Below are positions 24,799 through 33,600 of a DNA stretch of 64,000 nucleotides, in pieces; the first letter of the stretch is position 1; each line of letters opens with the position of its first letter. The DNA comes from Leucobacter aridicollis (lineage in GTDB: Bacteria > Actinomycetota > Actinomycetes > Actinomycetales > Microbacteriaceae), in the NCBI RefSeq assembly GCF_024399335.1, contig NZ_CP075339.1, forward strand, positions 2,852,001 to 2,916,000, read 5' to 3'. Position numbers and translations under genes: made by a program. The notes under the pieces are model-generated. The model had not been told where the DNA came from and searched no databases. It saw only the letters and a program-made list of their open reading frames with translations.

Positions 24799-26499
24799 TC
24801 ACCAGGCCCAAACTTGGCCTTCAGGGCCCACTTTCGTTCCATCGCAGTATGCGAATCCGATGAGGCCGTTCGCGTAGTCCACGGCAGCGATCTTTGCGAT
24901 GGCTGTCCCATCAGCGCCGAGCATGATGCTGCCCCTGGTTCTCCCATCAGACAGCAGGCATACACGCTGACCGGACACACCAGCAACATGAAGCTCGGCA
25001 CGCGGTCCCTCTGAGCCGGACTCTTGTGAGACAACCGTCACCTGTGGCAGCGTCAGATCGAAGTTCAACACGGCGCTCGAGCGCTCAATCGCGTCAACGT
25101 ATTGCACGGCGCGAGCAGAGTGCATGCCGAGGCCGAGGCCGAGGCTTGCGAGATCCACCGCCCAGCGGCCATCGCCACCGACGGCAACTCGAAGATCGCC
25201 CCCAGAAACGAGCACATGCAGCTCGGCCCCAGGCTCACCTGTGCCCACGAGCAGCGGGGGCAGCGTCCGCGCAAAATCGCCGCCAAAGCCAATTGTGGGC
25301 GAGGCGATTTGGCGTTCGGGTTCTTGAGCTTGCCCGTCCCCCGTTGGGCTCACCACGGTCGGACCAGTAACGCCTGGCTGCGGTGCGTCTGAGGTCGCGG
25401 AGTTCTCCGCGCTCGCAGAAGGCGTCACCGGCGCTGCTGCAGGTTGCCCAGCTGGCTGACTGTGTGTAGACGTGTCACCCTCCTCCGCTGTCGGGGGTTG
25501 AGGGGGGCCAGTTGGCGCATCTGGTGCAGGCGACGAAGGGGCCAACAGAGCCACGGCGCCCATGATGAGAGCGACAACGGCCGTACCCGCGATCGTTGCG
25601 ACACGGACGTATCCCCAATGAACGAGAGTTCGTGACCATTCGCTCAGCTCCGCCAACCGCCCCTGGACGGCCGCCATCGGGCCGCTCACCAGCACTGAGC
25701 TCTGGCGCGCGACCCAGGCTGCGCCGCCAACAAGTGGCAGTAGTGCGACAGCGCTGGCAAGGAAAGCGTCCTCTCGGCGAAGCTGGCTTTCTTTCGCACG
25801 ACAGCTATCGCAGTCCGCGAGGTGGGCCTGCAGCTTCGTTCGTCTGGTCTGTGGCAACCCGCGGCGCACGTACCGTGGAAGGTCTTTGATATATGTGTAG
25901 TGCTCGTCGTCGGGGCTGTGCACGAAGCGCTCATTGAGCCATGCCACACGCAGGGCCTCCTTCGCCCGTCGCAGGAGTTGGCTCGTTGAGTTCGGGCTGA
26001 GCGACAGATCCTTCGCGACCTGCGCTCGAGGCAGCAGCTCGACCTCCGACTTCCAAATCACTTTCTTCCACCGCGGCGGGAGGGCGTCGAATGCGACCTG
26101 GACGTCGCGGACGAGTTCTTCGCGTTCGATGGCTTCCGTGTCGTCTTCGACTGGCTCGAGTTCGAGCTCATGTTCGATCCCAGTGAGCACTCGCCCGGTT
26201 CGGCGATAGGTCCGATGCGAGAGATTTCGAACCGTCGCGAGAAGGTAGCCGCGAATAGCCTCGGCCGGGCCCTCCCCGCTACGAATCTTGTCCCACAGCA
26301 CGGTAAAGGCCTCGGATACGACATCCTCTGCGTCAGAAGTTGTCAGTGAAGCAGCCACAGACATCGCAAGCGAACGATAGCGCTCCCAGAGCTGGCCAAA
26401 CGCAATTGCATCCCCGTCGCGCGATCGGCGGAGCAATTCTGCATCACTCTGGGTCTCGAGGGACTCCACTGGTTCCTCGGTCTTATCTTGTTCCGTCAT
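24799..26499 (-). CDS. ECF sigma factor fused to zinc-finger anti-sigma domain, TM helix and exported Ig-like domain
   Basis: The 566-aa protein combines three roles. Residues ~15-95 are sigma region 2 (DAIAFGQLWERYRSLAMSVAASLT, DAEDVVSEAFTVLWDKI) and ~125-185 region 4 (FDALPPRWKKVIWKSEVE, LSLSPNSTSQLLRRAKEAL). Residues ~210-245 form a zinc-finger anti-sigma module ending in HLADCDSC (HxxxCxxC). Then come a TM helix (ATIAGTAVVALIMGAVALL), a Pro/Ser/Ala-rich linker and an exported β-rich C-terminus. Regulator, inhibitor and possible external sensor are thus one polypeptide, so release probably needs proteolysis or a conformational change. It is the last gene of the surface operon, 30 bp after the FKBP gene. 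The start at 26499 has a GGGGG site at 5 nt. Confidence 0.85.
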   Translation of the reverse strand: MTEQDKTEEPVESLETQSDAELLRRSRDGDAIAFGQLWERYRSLAMSVAASLTTSDAEDVVSEAFTVLWDKIRSGEGPAEAIRGYLLATVRNLSHRTYRRTGRVLTGIEHELELEPVEDDTEAIEREELVRDVQVAFDALPPRWKKVIWKSEVELLPRAQVAKDLSLSPNSTSQLLRRAKEALRVAWLNERFVHSPDDEHYTYIKDLPRYVRRGLPQTRRTKLQAHLADCDSCRAKESQLRREDAFLASAVALLPLVGGAAWVARQSSVLVSGPMAAVQGRLAELSEWSRTLVHWGYVRVATIAGTAVVALIMGAVALLAPSSPAPDAPTGPPQPPTAEEGDTSTHSQPAGQPAAAPVTPSASAENSATSDAPQPGVTGPTVVSPTGDGQAQEPERQIASPTIGFGGDFARTLPPLLVGTGEPGAELHVLVSGGDLRVAVGGDGRWAVDLASLGLGLGMHSARAVQYVDAIERSSAVLNFDLTLPQVTVVSQESGSEGPRAELHVAGVSGQRVCLLSDGRTRGSIMLGADGTAIAKIAAVDYANGLIGFAYCDGTKVGPEGQVWAW

Positions 26500-26529
26500 A
26501 CCAACCCCCGGTCGCATATGCCTGTTGAA

Positions 26530-27528
26530 CTACTCGCGGGCCGAGCTCTCGGGGTGCACCGCGCCAAGTATGTCGATGACAAAGATCATCGTGTCGTCTG
26601 CCTCAAACCCCATTTGTACGAGCGCATCGCTGCCGTATCCTGCGGATGCGGGCACGACAGCGACGATCTGCGAACCGACGGTTTGACCGACCACGGCATC
26701 CGAAAGGCCGGGGATCACACCCGTGGTCACGAACTCCTTGGGCTCGCCTCCCCACGTCGACTCGAACTCCGTCCCATCGCGCCAGATCACGCCAACTGAG
26801 TGCGCATATACGCGGTCTCCCACGGCGATCGTCTCGCCGTCGCCGATGATCAGAGGAGCCGCCTGAGCCTCGCCCGGTGCCTCCAAGTTCTCCGGCACCG
26901 ACACCGTGAGCTTGCCATCGCCATCGCGGATGACTGAGGGCATCCCCTCAACCGCGGGTTGTGCCTCGCCTTCTGCGGCAGCAAGCAGGTCTTTCTTGTC
27001 GAGCAGACCCGGCAGGCCTGGAACTACTTCGCGCACGTCGACGACAATGACAAGTGAACTCTTCTCGGTCAGACCAGACACACCGGCCGCCGCGACTCTG
27101 CCCTCGCCGTAGACGTCGGGCGCGGGGACGACGGCGGCGATCCTGTCACCTTGGGCGCCGCACCTGAGCACTTGGCTGGCCCAATCGCTTGCGCCAGCCG
27201 AATTCGTGAGGCGAGCGGACTGGCTAGAGATCCGCTTGCCGTCTTCTCCGTTGAACACCGTCACTGTTGCCTGCACAGATTGATCAGGTTCCAGAGCTTT
27301 GCCGTCGCCCGCTTCGAGAGTTGACCGTTCAAGTTCAGCTGCTCGGACCGGGGTTGACGAGGCCAACTCAAGGTCCGTCGCCCCAATCTCGCCCGATACT
27401 CTGACCGACTTACTCGCACCACCAGCAGGCGCGCATGCAGCGCCTGAAGCATCTGTCGCAGGGGTGCAACCCGCCAGCGACAGGGTGAGAAGACCGGCAA
27501 TTGAAATTCCGATAAGTGAACGGTTCAC
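26530..27528 (-). CDS. FKBP-type peptidyl-prolyl isomerase lipoprotein, two FKBP domains
   Basis: The 332-aa protein has a lipoprotein signal ending in SLAGC. Two FKBP-type units follow, at roughly 80-170 (VQATVTVFNGEDGKRI, SSLVIVVDVREVVPG) and 230-325 (DRVYAHSVGVIWRDGTEFESTW, VIPGLSDAVVGQTVGSQIVAVVPASAGYG, TMIFVIDILG). The second keeps most of the core and the first is diverged. It should act outside the membrane on prolyl bonds of secreted proteins; in this operon the clients are probably the exported surface proteins. The GTG start lies 6 bp after the signal-peptidase stop. Confidence 0.88.
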   Translation of the reverse strand: MNRSLIGISIAGLLTLSLAGCTPATDASGAACAPAGGASKSVRVSGEIGATDLELASSTPVRAAELERSTLEAGDGKALEPDQSVQATVTVFNGEDGKRISSQSARLTNSAGASDWASQVLRCGAQGDRIAAVVPAPDVYGEGRVAAAGVSGLTEKSSLVIVVDVREVVPGLPGLLDKKDLLAAAEGEAQPAVEGMPSVIRDGDGKLTVSVPENLEAPGEAQAAPLIIGDGETIAVGDRVYAHSVGVIWRDGTEFESTWGGEPKEFVTTGVIPGLSDAVVGQTVGSQIVAVVPASAGYGSDALVQMGFEADDTMIFVIDILGAVHPESSARE

Positions 27529-27534
27529 GGCGTG

Positions 27535-27969
27535 TTATTCCTTGATGATGGTGAAGAGGTAGCGCTGGACAGCGCCCACCGTATAGATAGAAGGATCGGG
27601 CGTCGCGTTTGCGTCGCCCTGCAGAGTAAGTTCGCGCTGATCAGGGGCAGCTCCGAGGGTGATGTGAATCACCCTGTGGGTGACCGTGCGGCTTCCCGCC
27701 GATCGCTGCACAGTCACGATGTCACCAACTGCGATGTCAGCTGCGGGAACCCGCTTGGTGACGATGAGCGCCCCCTCAGAAATCGTTGGGTCCATCGATC
27801 CACTCGTGATCCCGTACAGCTTGATGCCAGCGACCTGCGCCGACAGGAGGGCGATCAACACGACTCCAGCGGCGAGGAGGAACCCGGTCATGGCGCGGGA
27901 GCGCGCCCGCACCTCGGAAACATCCGAGGTGCGGGCGCTGGCAGAACCACTGGTTAGGGTGCGTTGCAA
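27535..27969 (-). CDS. Signal peptidase I, SipW/ER type
   Basis: The 144-aa protein has one TM helix (~28-48), then catalytic S58 in TSGSMDPTI and H98 in TVTHRVI. His in place of the usual Lys general base is the mark of the ER/SipW branch (S26B). A QGDAN box follows at ~118-122. The C-terminal TM helix common in SipW is absent; the protein ends IIKE shortly after the catalytic domain. It should cut the non-standard signal peptides of the proteins encoded upstream. Its start overlaps the RCC1 gene stop by 16 bp, so the peptidase and its presumed substrate are translationally coupled. Confidence 0.88.
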   Translation of the reverse strand: MQRTLTSGSASARTSDVSEVRARSRAMTGFLLAAGVVLIALLSAQVAGIKLYGITSGSMDPTISEGALIVTKRVPAADIAVGDIVTVQRSAGSRTVTHRVIHITLGAAPDQRELTLQGDANATPDPSIYTVGAVQRYLFTIIKE

Positions 27970-29957
27970 GAGTCGCAGTTCTCCAGATCGTTCGGGTTCG
28001 TCGTTGTCACGTGAACGACTGAGTCCTTGTCGCTGTTGCTGCTGCCCGCAACGCTCATCGTGGCGTCGGCGCGGAGGTTGGCGCCACCTGGGGTGCCGTC
28101 CTTCACCACAACGTCAAACTTGACGACAACCTGACTTCGCTCAGGGACCGTGCCAGTCCACGTGAGCTTGCCATTGGTGAAGGTTCCCTTGACTGCAGTT
28201 GCATCGCCGACGGTAACGAGGACGCTCTCCGGATCGACGTCGACGTCACCAATGAATGCACTGATGTCGAGGCCAACCGTGTAGTCAGCCGGGTCTGCGA
28301 AGGAGTTTCGTGCGATCGCCTGATAGCTGATCGTGCTGCCAGACATCACGGCGCTTCCCGTGAACGGGATTGAGTTCAGCGAGATCGTCTGGTATCGCCC
28401 AACGTTCTGAATGCCCTCGATTACCGCTGGCGCCCACACATAGAGCCCGTTCGGGGACCCAGTCGCGGTGACTGACGCAACGTTGCCATTCTTGTCGAGG
28501 CATCGCGCGTAGTCGTAACCACCGCAGGCTGCCCCGCCGCCGTTCTCGCCCCAGGAGAGAATCGTCCCGTCTTCAAGGACCAACGAGGCCGAGTCTTTAT
28601 TTCCGCCGATGAGCACGGCCTTTCGGCCATCCTCCTGCGCAGGGTCCCAAATCTTGCCTGTCAGGTGATCACGGTTCACCGGGGTCCGATTACCGTAGTT
28701 GAGGCTGAATGCGCCGCCCCACTGGTTGTTCCCGTACGCCCAGGCTGTGCCGTCTTCGGTGATGTACTGGGTCGACCCGTAGCGCGCCGACGAGGCAACA
28801 ACGTTCTTCTCTTTGAGTTTGGGGAGGGTGCCGTTTGAGCTGGAATCGTTCAGCTCATCGTTTCCAGAGAAGTTGTTTTCCTCGCTGCCCCAGGAGTAGA
28901 GGTTTCCCTTCTCCGTGACCATATGGCCGTGCGCATAGCCGCCGCCGAGCGAAGAGATTCCCTCGGCTTTCGCAAGCGCCGTGATCTCGGGGATCAGGGC
29001 GGGGGTCTCGCACCGGAAATCGTGGTAGACGCCGCTCACGGTGCGGCAACCGGCAGCCTTGAGGTTCTCATCCGAGGCACCCGCTCCGAAGCGGAACGAC
29101 CGACCCCAGAAGTAAACGTTGTTCTCGTCATCGACGGCGTAGTAGCCCTCGTATCCAGAGAACACGTTCACAATGTTCGGCTGTTTTCCTCCCGGCCACT
29201 GAGTGACCTGTGTCGCTACGCGAAGCGCCGCGGCACCGTTCGCTGAGGTTCCCTGACCACGCTGAGCAAGTGCGTTATCTCCGACTGTCCAAATTGTGCC
29301 GTCGGTCTTCGTGTAGGCCGCACCGTACTCAACCGATGCAACACCTGCCACATCGGTGTCGATGATCGCGTCTGCCCAGTTTGTGGTCACATTCTCCGGC
29401 GTGGTGCCCGCCGGCACCACGCGGCCGGTACCGTTGAAATTGTTGCCGAACATGTACAGACCGCCGTTGTTTTGACCCCAGCCGAAAAGATTCCCCTCGG
29501 AGTCAACCGCGTAGTTGGCGTAAGCGGATGACGCCATCGACTTGATGTCGGCCAAGGCCTTGAACTGGTTTGGCTTGTGCAGGTTGAAAGCAGTTCCCGT
29601 GGAGTAATCGATGCCGTTCGTTCCACCGCCCTGTCCCGCGGACGATGTACTCGGGCCACTGTTTCCGTAGTAGCCCCAGATCCACAGGTTGCCTGCGGCG
29701 TCGAGCACCTGCATCGTGTCGAGGGCGAACGATGGGACGACAGCCGCGAGCGCGTTCGTCGGTGGCACCGAGACCCCGTCTGCCCGGGTGAAGACGGAGT
29801 CAGTGTACCCTGCCGAGCTCTCGCCGATCAGCGGGGAAGCCGTTACTCCAATGGCGGCGATACCAAGCATCGCCGCTCCCCCGAGCAGGGCTCGTTTGAG
29901 CCCTGCTCGGGGCCGTGGCCGGTCGGCCCGGCCGTTCTGCTGTGCAGAGGTGCGCAT
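27954..29957 (-). CDS. Exported RCC1-type seven-bladed propeller protein with SipW-type signal
   Basis: The 667-aa protein starts with basic residues and a hydrophobic stretch (LLGGAAMLGIAAIGVTAS) ending in SAGYTDSVF, which resembles the alternative signal of SipW substrates such as TasA. Seven repeats with the core D/E-x-G-N-x-x-x-WG (NLWIWGYY, NLFGWGQN, TIWTVGDN, NVYFWGRS, NLYSWGSE, TAWAYGNN, TILSWGEN) predict a complete seven-bladed RCC1 propeller. The C-terminal ~140 residues form a DUF11-like β domain (LTWTGTVPERSQVVVKFDVVV), related to the repeats of the giant adhesin. It ends in CDSC without a sortase motif. The ATG overlaps the upstream stop (TAATG). Confidence 0.85.
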   Translation of the reverse strand: MRTSAQQNGRADRPRPRAGLKRALLGGAAMLGIAAIGVTASPLIGESSAGYTDSVFTRADGVSVPPTNALAAVVPSFALDTMQVLDAAGNLWIWGYYGNSGPSTSSAGQGGGTNGIDYSTGTAFNLHKPNQFKALADIKSMASSAYANYAVDSEGNLFGWGQNNGGLYMFGNNFNGTGRVVPAGTTPENVTTNWADAIIDTDVAGVASVEYGAAYTKTDGTIWTVGDNALAQRGQGTSANGAAALRVATQVTQWPGGKQPNIVNVFSGYEGYYAVDDENNVYFWGRSFRFGAGASDENLKAAGCRTVSGVYHDFRCETPALIPEITALAKAEGISSLGGGYAHGHMVTEKGNLYSWGSEENNFSGNDELNDSSSNGTLPKLKEKNVVASSARYGSTQYITEDGTAWAYGNNQWGGAFSLNYGNRTPVNRDHLTGKIWDPAQEDGRKAVLIGGNKDSASLVLEDGTILSWGENGGGAACGGYDYARCLDKNGNVASVTATGSPNGLYVWAPAVIEGIQNVGRYQTISLNSIPFTGSAVMSGSTISYQAIARNSFADPADYTVGLDISAFIGDVDVDPESVLVTVGDATAVKGTFTNGKLTWTGTVPERSQVVVKFDVVVKDGTPGGANLRADATMSVAGSSNSDKDSVVHVTTTNPNDLENCDSCNAP

Positions 29958-30685
29958 TAGAAGCTCTCTCCTTCAATACGAATACCGAAATCGGTGTCGA
30001 CGCCGTTGTATGCGGCAAGTTTGGTTCTCGTCAGGTCGTTTGCGTCGAAGTCAAAAGCTGCTTTGACCGTAAACGTCGCCTCGCCGCCGCCTGCCTCGAG
30101 CACCCGGGTGATGGCCCCGCGGAGAGTGCCATCACCGTTCGGCTCGTTGTCTGCGTCAGCGCCCAGGCTCACATCGTCGATGACAACGTTGCCCTGCTCA
30201 TCAGAGACCGTGAATTTCAACTGAGTGAAGAGGTCTGGGTAGATCTCGTCCTTTCCCGGGGCGATGCGGTACTTGACCTTTGCCGAGGACGGGTCACAGA
30301 TCACGAAGAACAGTTCTCCGGTGGAGGTGCCGTTGTTTCGAACGACGACCTGCCATGTCATGCCCTCCCGAATAAGGTCGCCCGCACTGCTCGCCGAGGT
30401 CAGCATCAGGGGCTCCTCGCGCGTGGAGTCGACGAAGTCGCCGACACCGTCAGAAACTTGCAGGTCGTACTTCGTGAGCCCCGAGGACACACCGTGGCTC
30501 TCCCCACTGGCGAAGAGCCCGGTGGCCCACGCAGCGAGGCCACCGGCGGCGAGCAGCGTCGCCGCCGCTACCGATCCCGCGATCCACCGGTTACGGCGGC
30601 CCCCGCGGGGGGCCGCGGCGCCCTGGGGCGCCGCGGCAGAGTCAGTCGTTTCCAAAAGACCCTCTCCTTCTGAGTAGTTATGCAT
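29957..30685 (-). CDS. Exported membrane-anchored surface-operon protein, unknown family
   Basis: The 242-aa protein (MHNYSEGEGLLET) has an N-terminal cytoplasmic part of ~30 residues, one TM or signal helix (WIAGSVAAATLLAAGGLAAWATGLF) and an external β-rich domain with a TWQVVVRNNGTSTGELFFVICD segment. The signal region and the following SHGVSSGLTKYDLQVSD resemble SipW-type secreted proteins. I do not recognise the domain. It lies between the giant adhesin and the RCC1 protein, overlapping the adhesin stop (ATGCATAA) and sharing a base with the next ATG, so it is likely a structural or anchoring partner. Confidence 0.7.
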   Translation of the reverse strand: MHNYSEGEGLLETTDSAAAPQGAAAPRGGRRNRWIAGSVAAATLLAAGGLAAWATGLFASGESHGVSSGLTKYDLQVSDGVGDFVDSTREEPLMLTSASSAGDLIREGMTWQVVVRNNGTSTGELFFVICDPSSAKVKYRIAPGKDEIYPDLFTQLKFTVSDEQGNVVIDDVSLGADADNEPNGDGTLRGAITRVLEAGGGEATFTVKAAFDFDANDLTRTKLAAYNGVDTDFGIRIEGESF

Positions 30686-33600
30686 GCTTTGCTTCCTCCT
30701 TCCGCGTGCGACGCACAACGAGCGCGCTGCCTGCGGCGAGGGCGAGCAGTCCGAAGATCACGAACGGCATGATGTCGCCGCCTGTCATCGGGATCTGTTC
30801 GCCAGGTTTCGGCGGGGTGACTGGGTTCTCGGTGCTCGGCCCATCCGGTGAGTGCGGGCTCATGACGAGGTTGCGCAGCGTGGCCGGGGCCACCACATTC
30901 TCGTTGACCTGCACCGTGTACCGAATCTCGGTGCTGCTGAGCGCCGGGACGGTGCCTGTCCAGGTGAGCTGCTTGCCGGTGATTGCGACGGTCGTCCCGG
31001 CGGGAGCGATGGGGTCGCCCACGAGGGTCGCATCGTCAAGCACGTCGCTGAGGTCGTCATTCACGACCACACCGGTGATCTCGTGCGGTGTCTCGTTGGT
31101 GATCTTCACGGTGTACGTGACCTTGTCACCGCGCGAGACCTTGGTACCGCTACCGGGGTCAGAGATCTTCTCGAGCTTCACCGTACCGACGGGGTTCACC
31201 GTTTCAGGCACATCGGGTGAGTGGGGGCTCGTCACCAGGTTCCGCAGTGTGGCCGGGGCCACCGCGGTCTCAGAAACGAGTACCGAGTACGTGATCGTCA
31301 CGGTTTCACCCGCAGGGACGGATCCGGTCCAGCTCAGGGACTGCCCATTGAGCCGCGCCTTGGACCCGTCTGAGACCTTGGGCTGCCCGATGAGCGATGC
31401 GTCGTCGAGGATATCCGAGAGGTTGTCCTCCACATATACCCCGTCGATTTGCACAGCACCCGGGTTGGTGACGGTGATCGTGTAGTCGACCGTGTCACCA
31501 GGCTTGACCGCGATACCCGAGCTCGGGTTGCTGCTCTTGTTCAGCTGCACCGTTGCGACGGGGTTCTCGGTTTCCGGGATGTTCGGCGAGTCCGGGCTGG
31601 AGACGACGTTCCCGAGCACTGCCGGGGCTGTGGCGTTGTCGTTCACACGCACGGAGTACGTGAGCACGATCGACTCGCCAGCTGGCACATCACCGGTCCA
31701 CACGAGGTCACTGCCGTCGATACGCACGTCGCCCGCTGTCGCGGTCGGCGAGCCGATGAGCGTTGCGTCGTCAAGAACGTCGCTGAGATCATCGGTGACC
31801 GTAGTTCCCGCTACCGCAGCCTTCGCATCATTCGCAATCTCGACGGTGTAGGTCACGGTGTCGCCGGGCTTCACCGAGGATCCGCTGCCGGGCAGCGACG
31901 TCTTCGAGAGACGAAGCGTTCCGACAGGGTTCTCGACTTCCGGCTCGTCTGGCGAATCCGGGCTGGTAACCAGGTTCCGCAGCACCTGCGGCGCCGTCGC
32001 GTCCTTCTTCACAACGACGCTGTAGGTGATCACGATGTCGGTGTTCGCCGGAACGGTGCCGTTCCAACTCAGCCGGCCATCGGCGATCGTCGCGGTTGAA
32101 CCGTCGGATACTGAGACGCTGTCCTTTACGAGATCTGCGTTGTCGACGACATCGGAGAGGTCGTCAGTCACGCTCACACCTGAGATGGGCGCCTCGGTAG
32201 AGTTACGCACAGTCACCGAGTACTCAACGGTTTCACCTGGGCGGACAGCCGTGCCGGCGGCAGGCACGCTCTGCTTCAGCAGCGTGACGGTGCCAACAGG
32301 GTTTTCCGTCTCAGGAACATCCGGCGAGTTCGGGCTCGTCACCAGGTTGCGAAGCACCGCGGGGGCGAACGCATCGGCTGCGACTCGAACTGAGTAGGTG
32401 AGCGTCACGCTGCTATCTGCAGCGACATCGCCCTCCCACCGCAGGATGTTGTCCGCACCGATTGTTGCGGTCGAGCCGTCGGACACCTCAACATCACCTA
32501 CTAGGGCTGCGTTGTCGAGCACGTCGGTGAGGTCATCGGTGATAACCGCTCCGGCGATCGCGACATCGCTCCCATTGAGCGCGGTGACCGTGTAGGTCAC
32601 GAGCTCACCGGGTTTAACCGCGGTGCCAGCGGCCGGATTCACGCTCTTGGTGAGCGCGAGCTTACCGACTGGGTTCTCGGTGCCCGGGCCTTCTTCACCG
32701 TCGACCTCAAGCGTATTGCTCAAGACCTGGGTGCCGTCAGCCTTCGGATCTGTCTTCACCGTATAGGTGATGGTGACTGTCGCGCCGGCAGGCAGCTCGT
32801 GGTCCCACGTGACGACGGAGCCGTCCATGGTAACCACGGGAACTTCCTCAACCGCAGTCCAGCTTGCGACTGGAGGCGTGACCAGCGCTGCGTCGTCAAG
32901 GACGTCGCCAAGGTCGTCGCGCAACTCTACTCGCTGCGCCTCGGTGAGCCCGTTGGTTGCGGTGAGCTCGTAGGTGAGCGTCTGGCCCGGCGCGACGGTC
33001 GTGCCCGAGGTAATCGGGTTTCCGTCGTCGTCAAGCAGTCGTTTCGAGGTCACGAGCTCCCCAACTGGGTTCTCGGTCTCCGGCTCGGTGGGCGAATCAG
33101 GGCTAACCACACGGTTGCGAAGTACATCGCCCTGCTTTGCGCTGTCATTGACAGTCACCGAGTAGGTGATCCTGACAACCTGCTTTGCAGCGAGGTCGCC
33201 AGCCCACACGATTGCCTGGTTGGCAGCGTCGAAGCTGACGTCGCCGCTGTCCGCGGTCGGGTCGCCAGTGATCGTCGCCGATCCGAGCACTCCGGAAAGG
33301 TCGTCAGTCACCCGAACAGCGTTGACTGGCGCGTCCACCGGGTTCGCAACTGTCACAGTGTATGTGACCGTCTCACCGGGCTTGACTCCGGTACCGCTCC
33401 CTGGATCCGCCACCTTGTCAAGCACAACGGTGCCAACTGGGTTCTCGGTCTCGGGCTCGTCCTCGGAATCCGGGCTAGTGACAAGGTTACGCAGCACCGC
33501 TGGCGCGGTTGCGTCGTCCTTCACTCGGACCTCGTAGGTGATCGTCACGGACCCATCGGCCGGCACAGTGCCGACCCACTTCAGGGTCTGTGCATCGATC

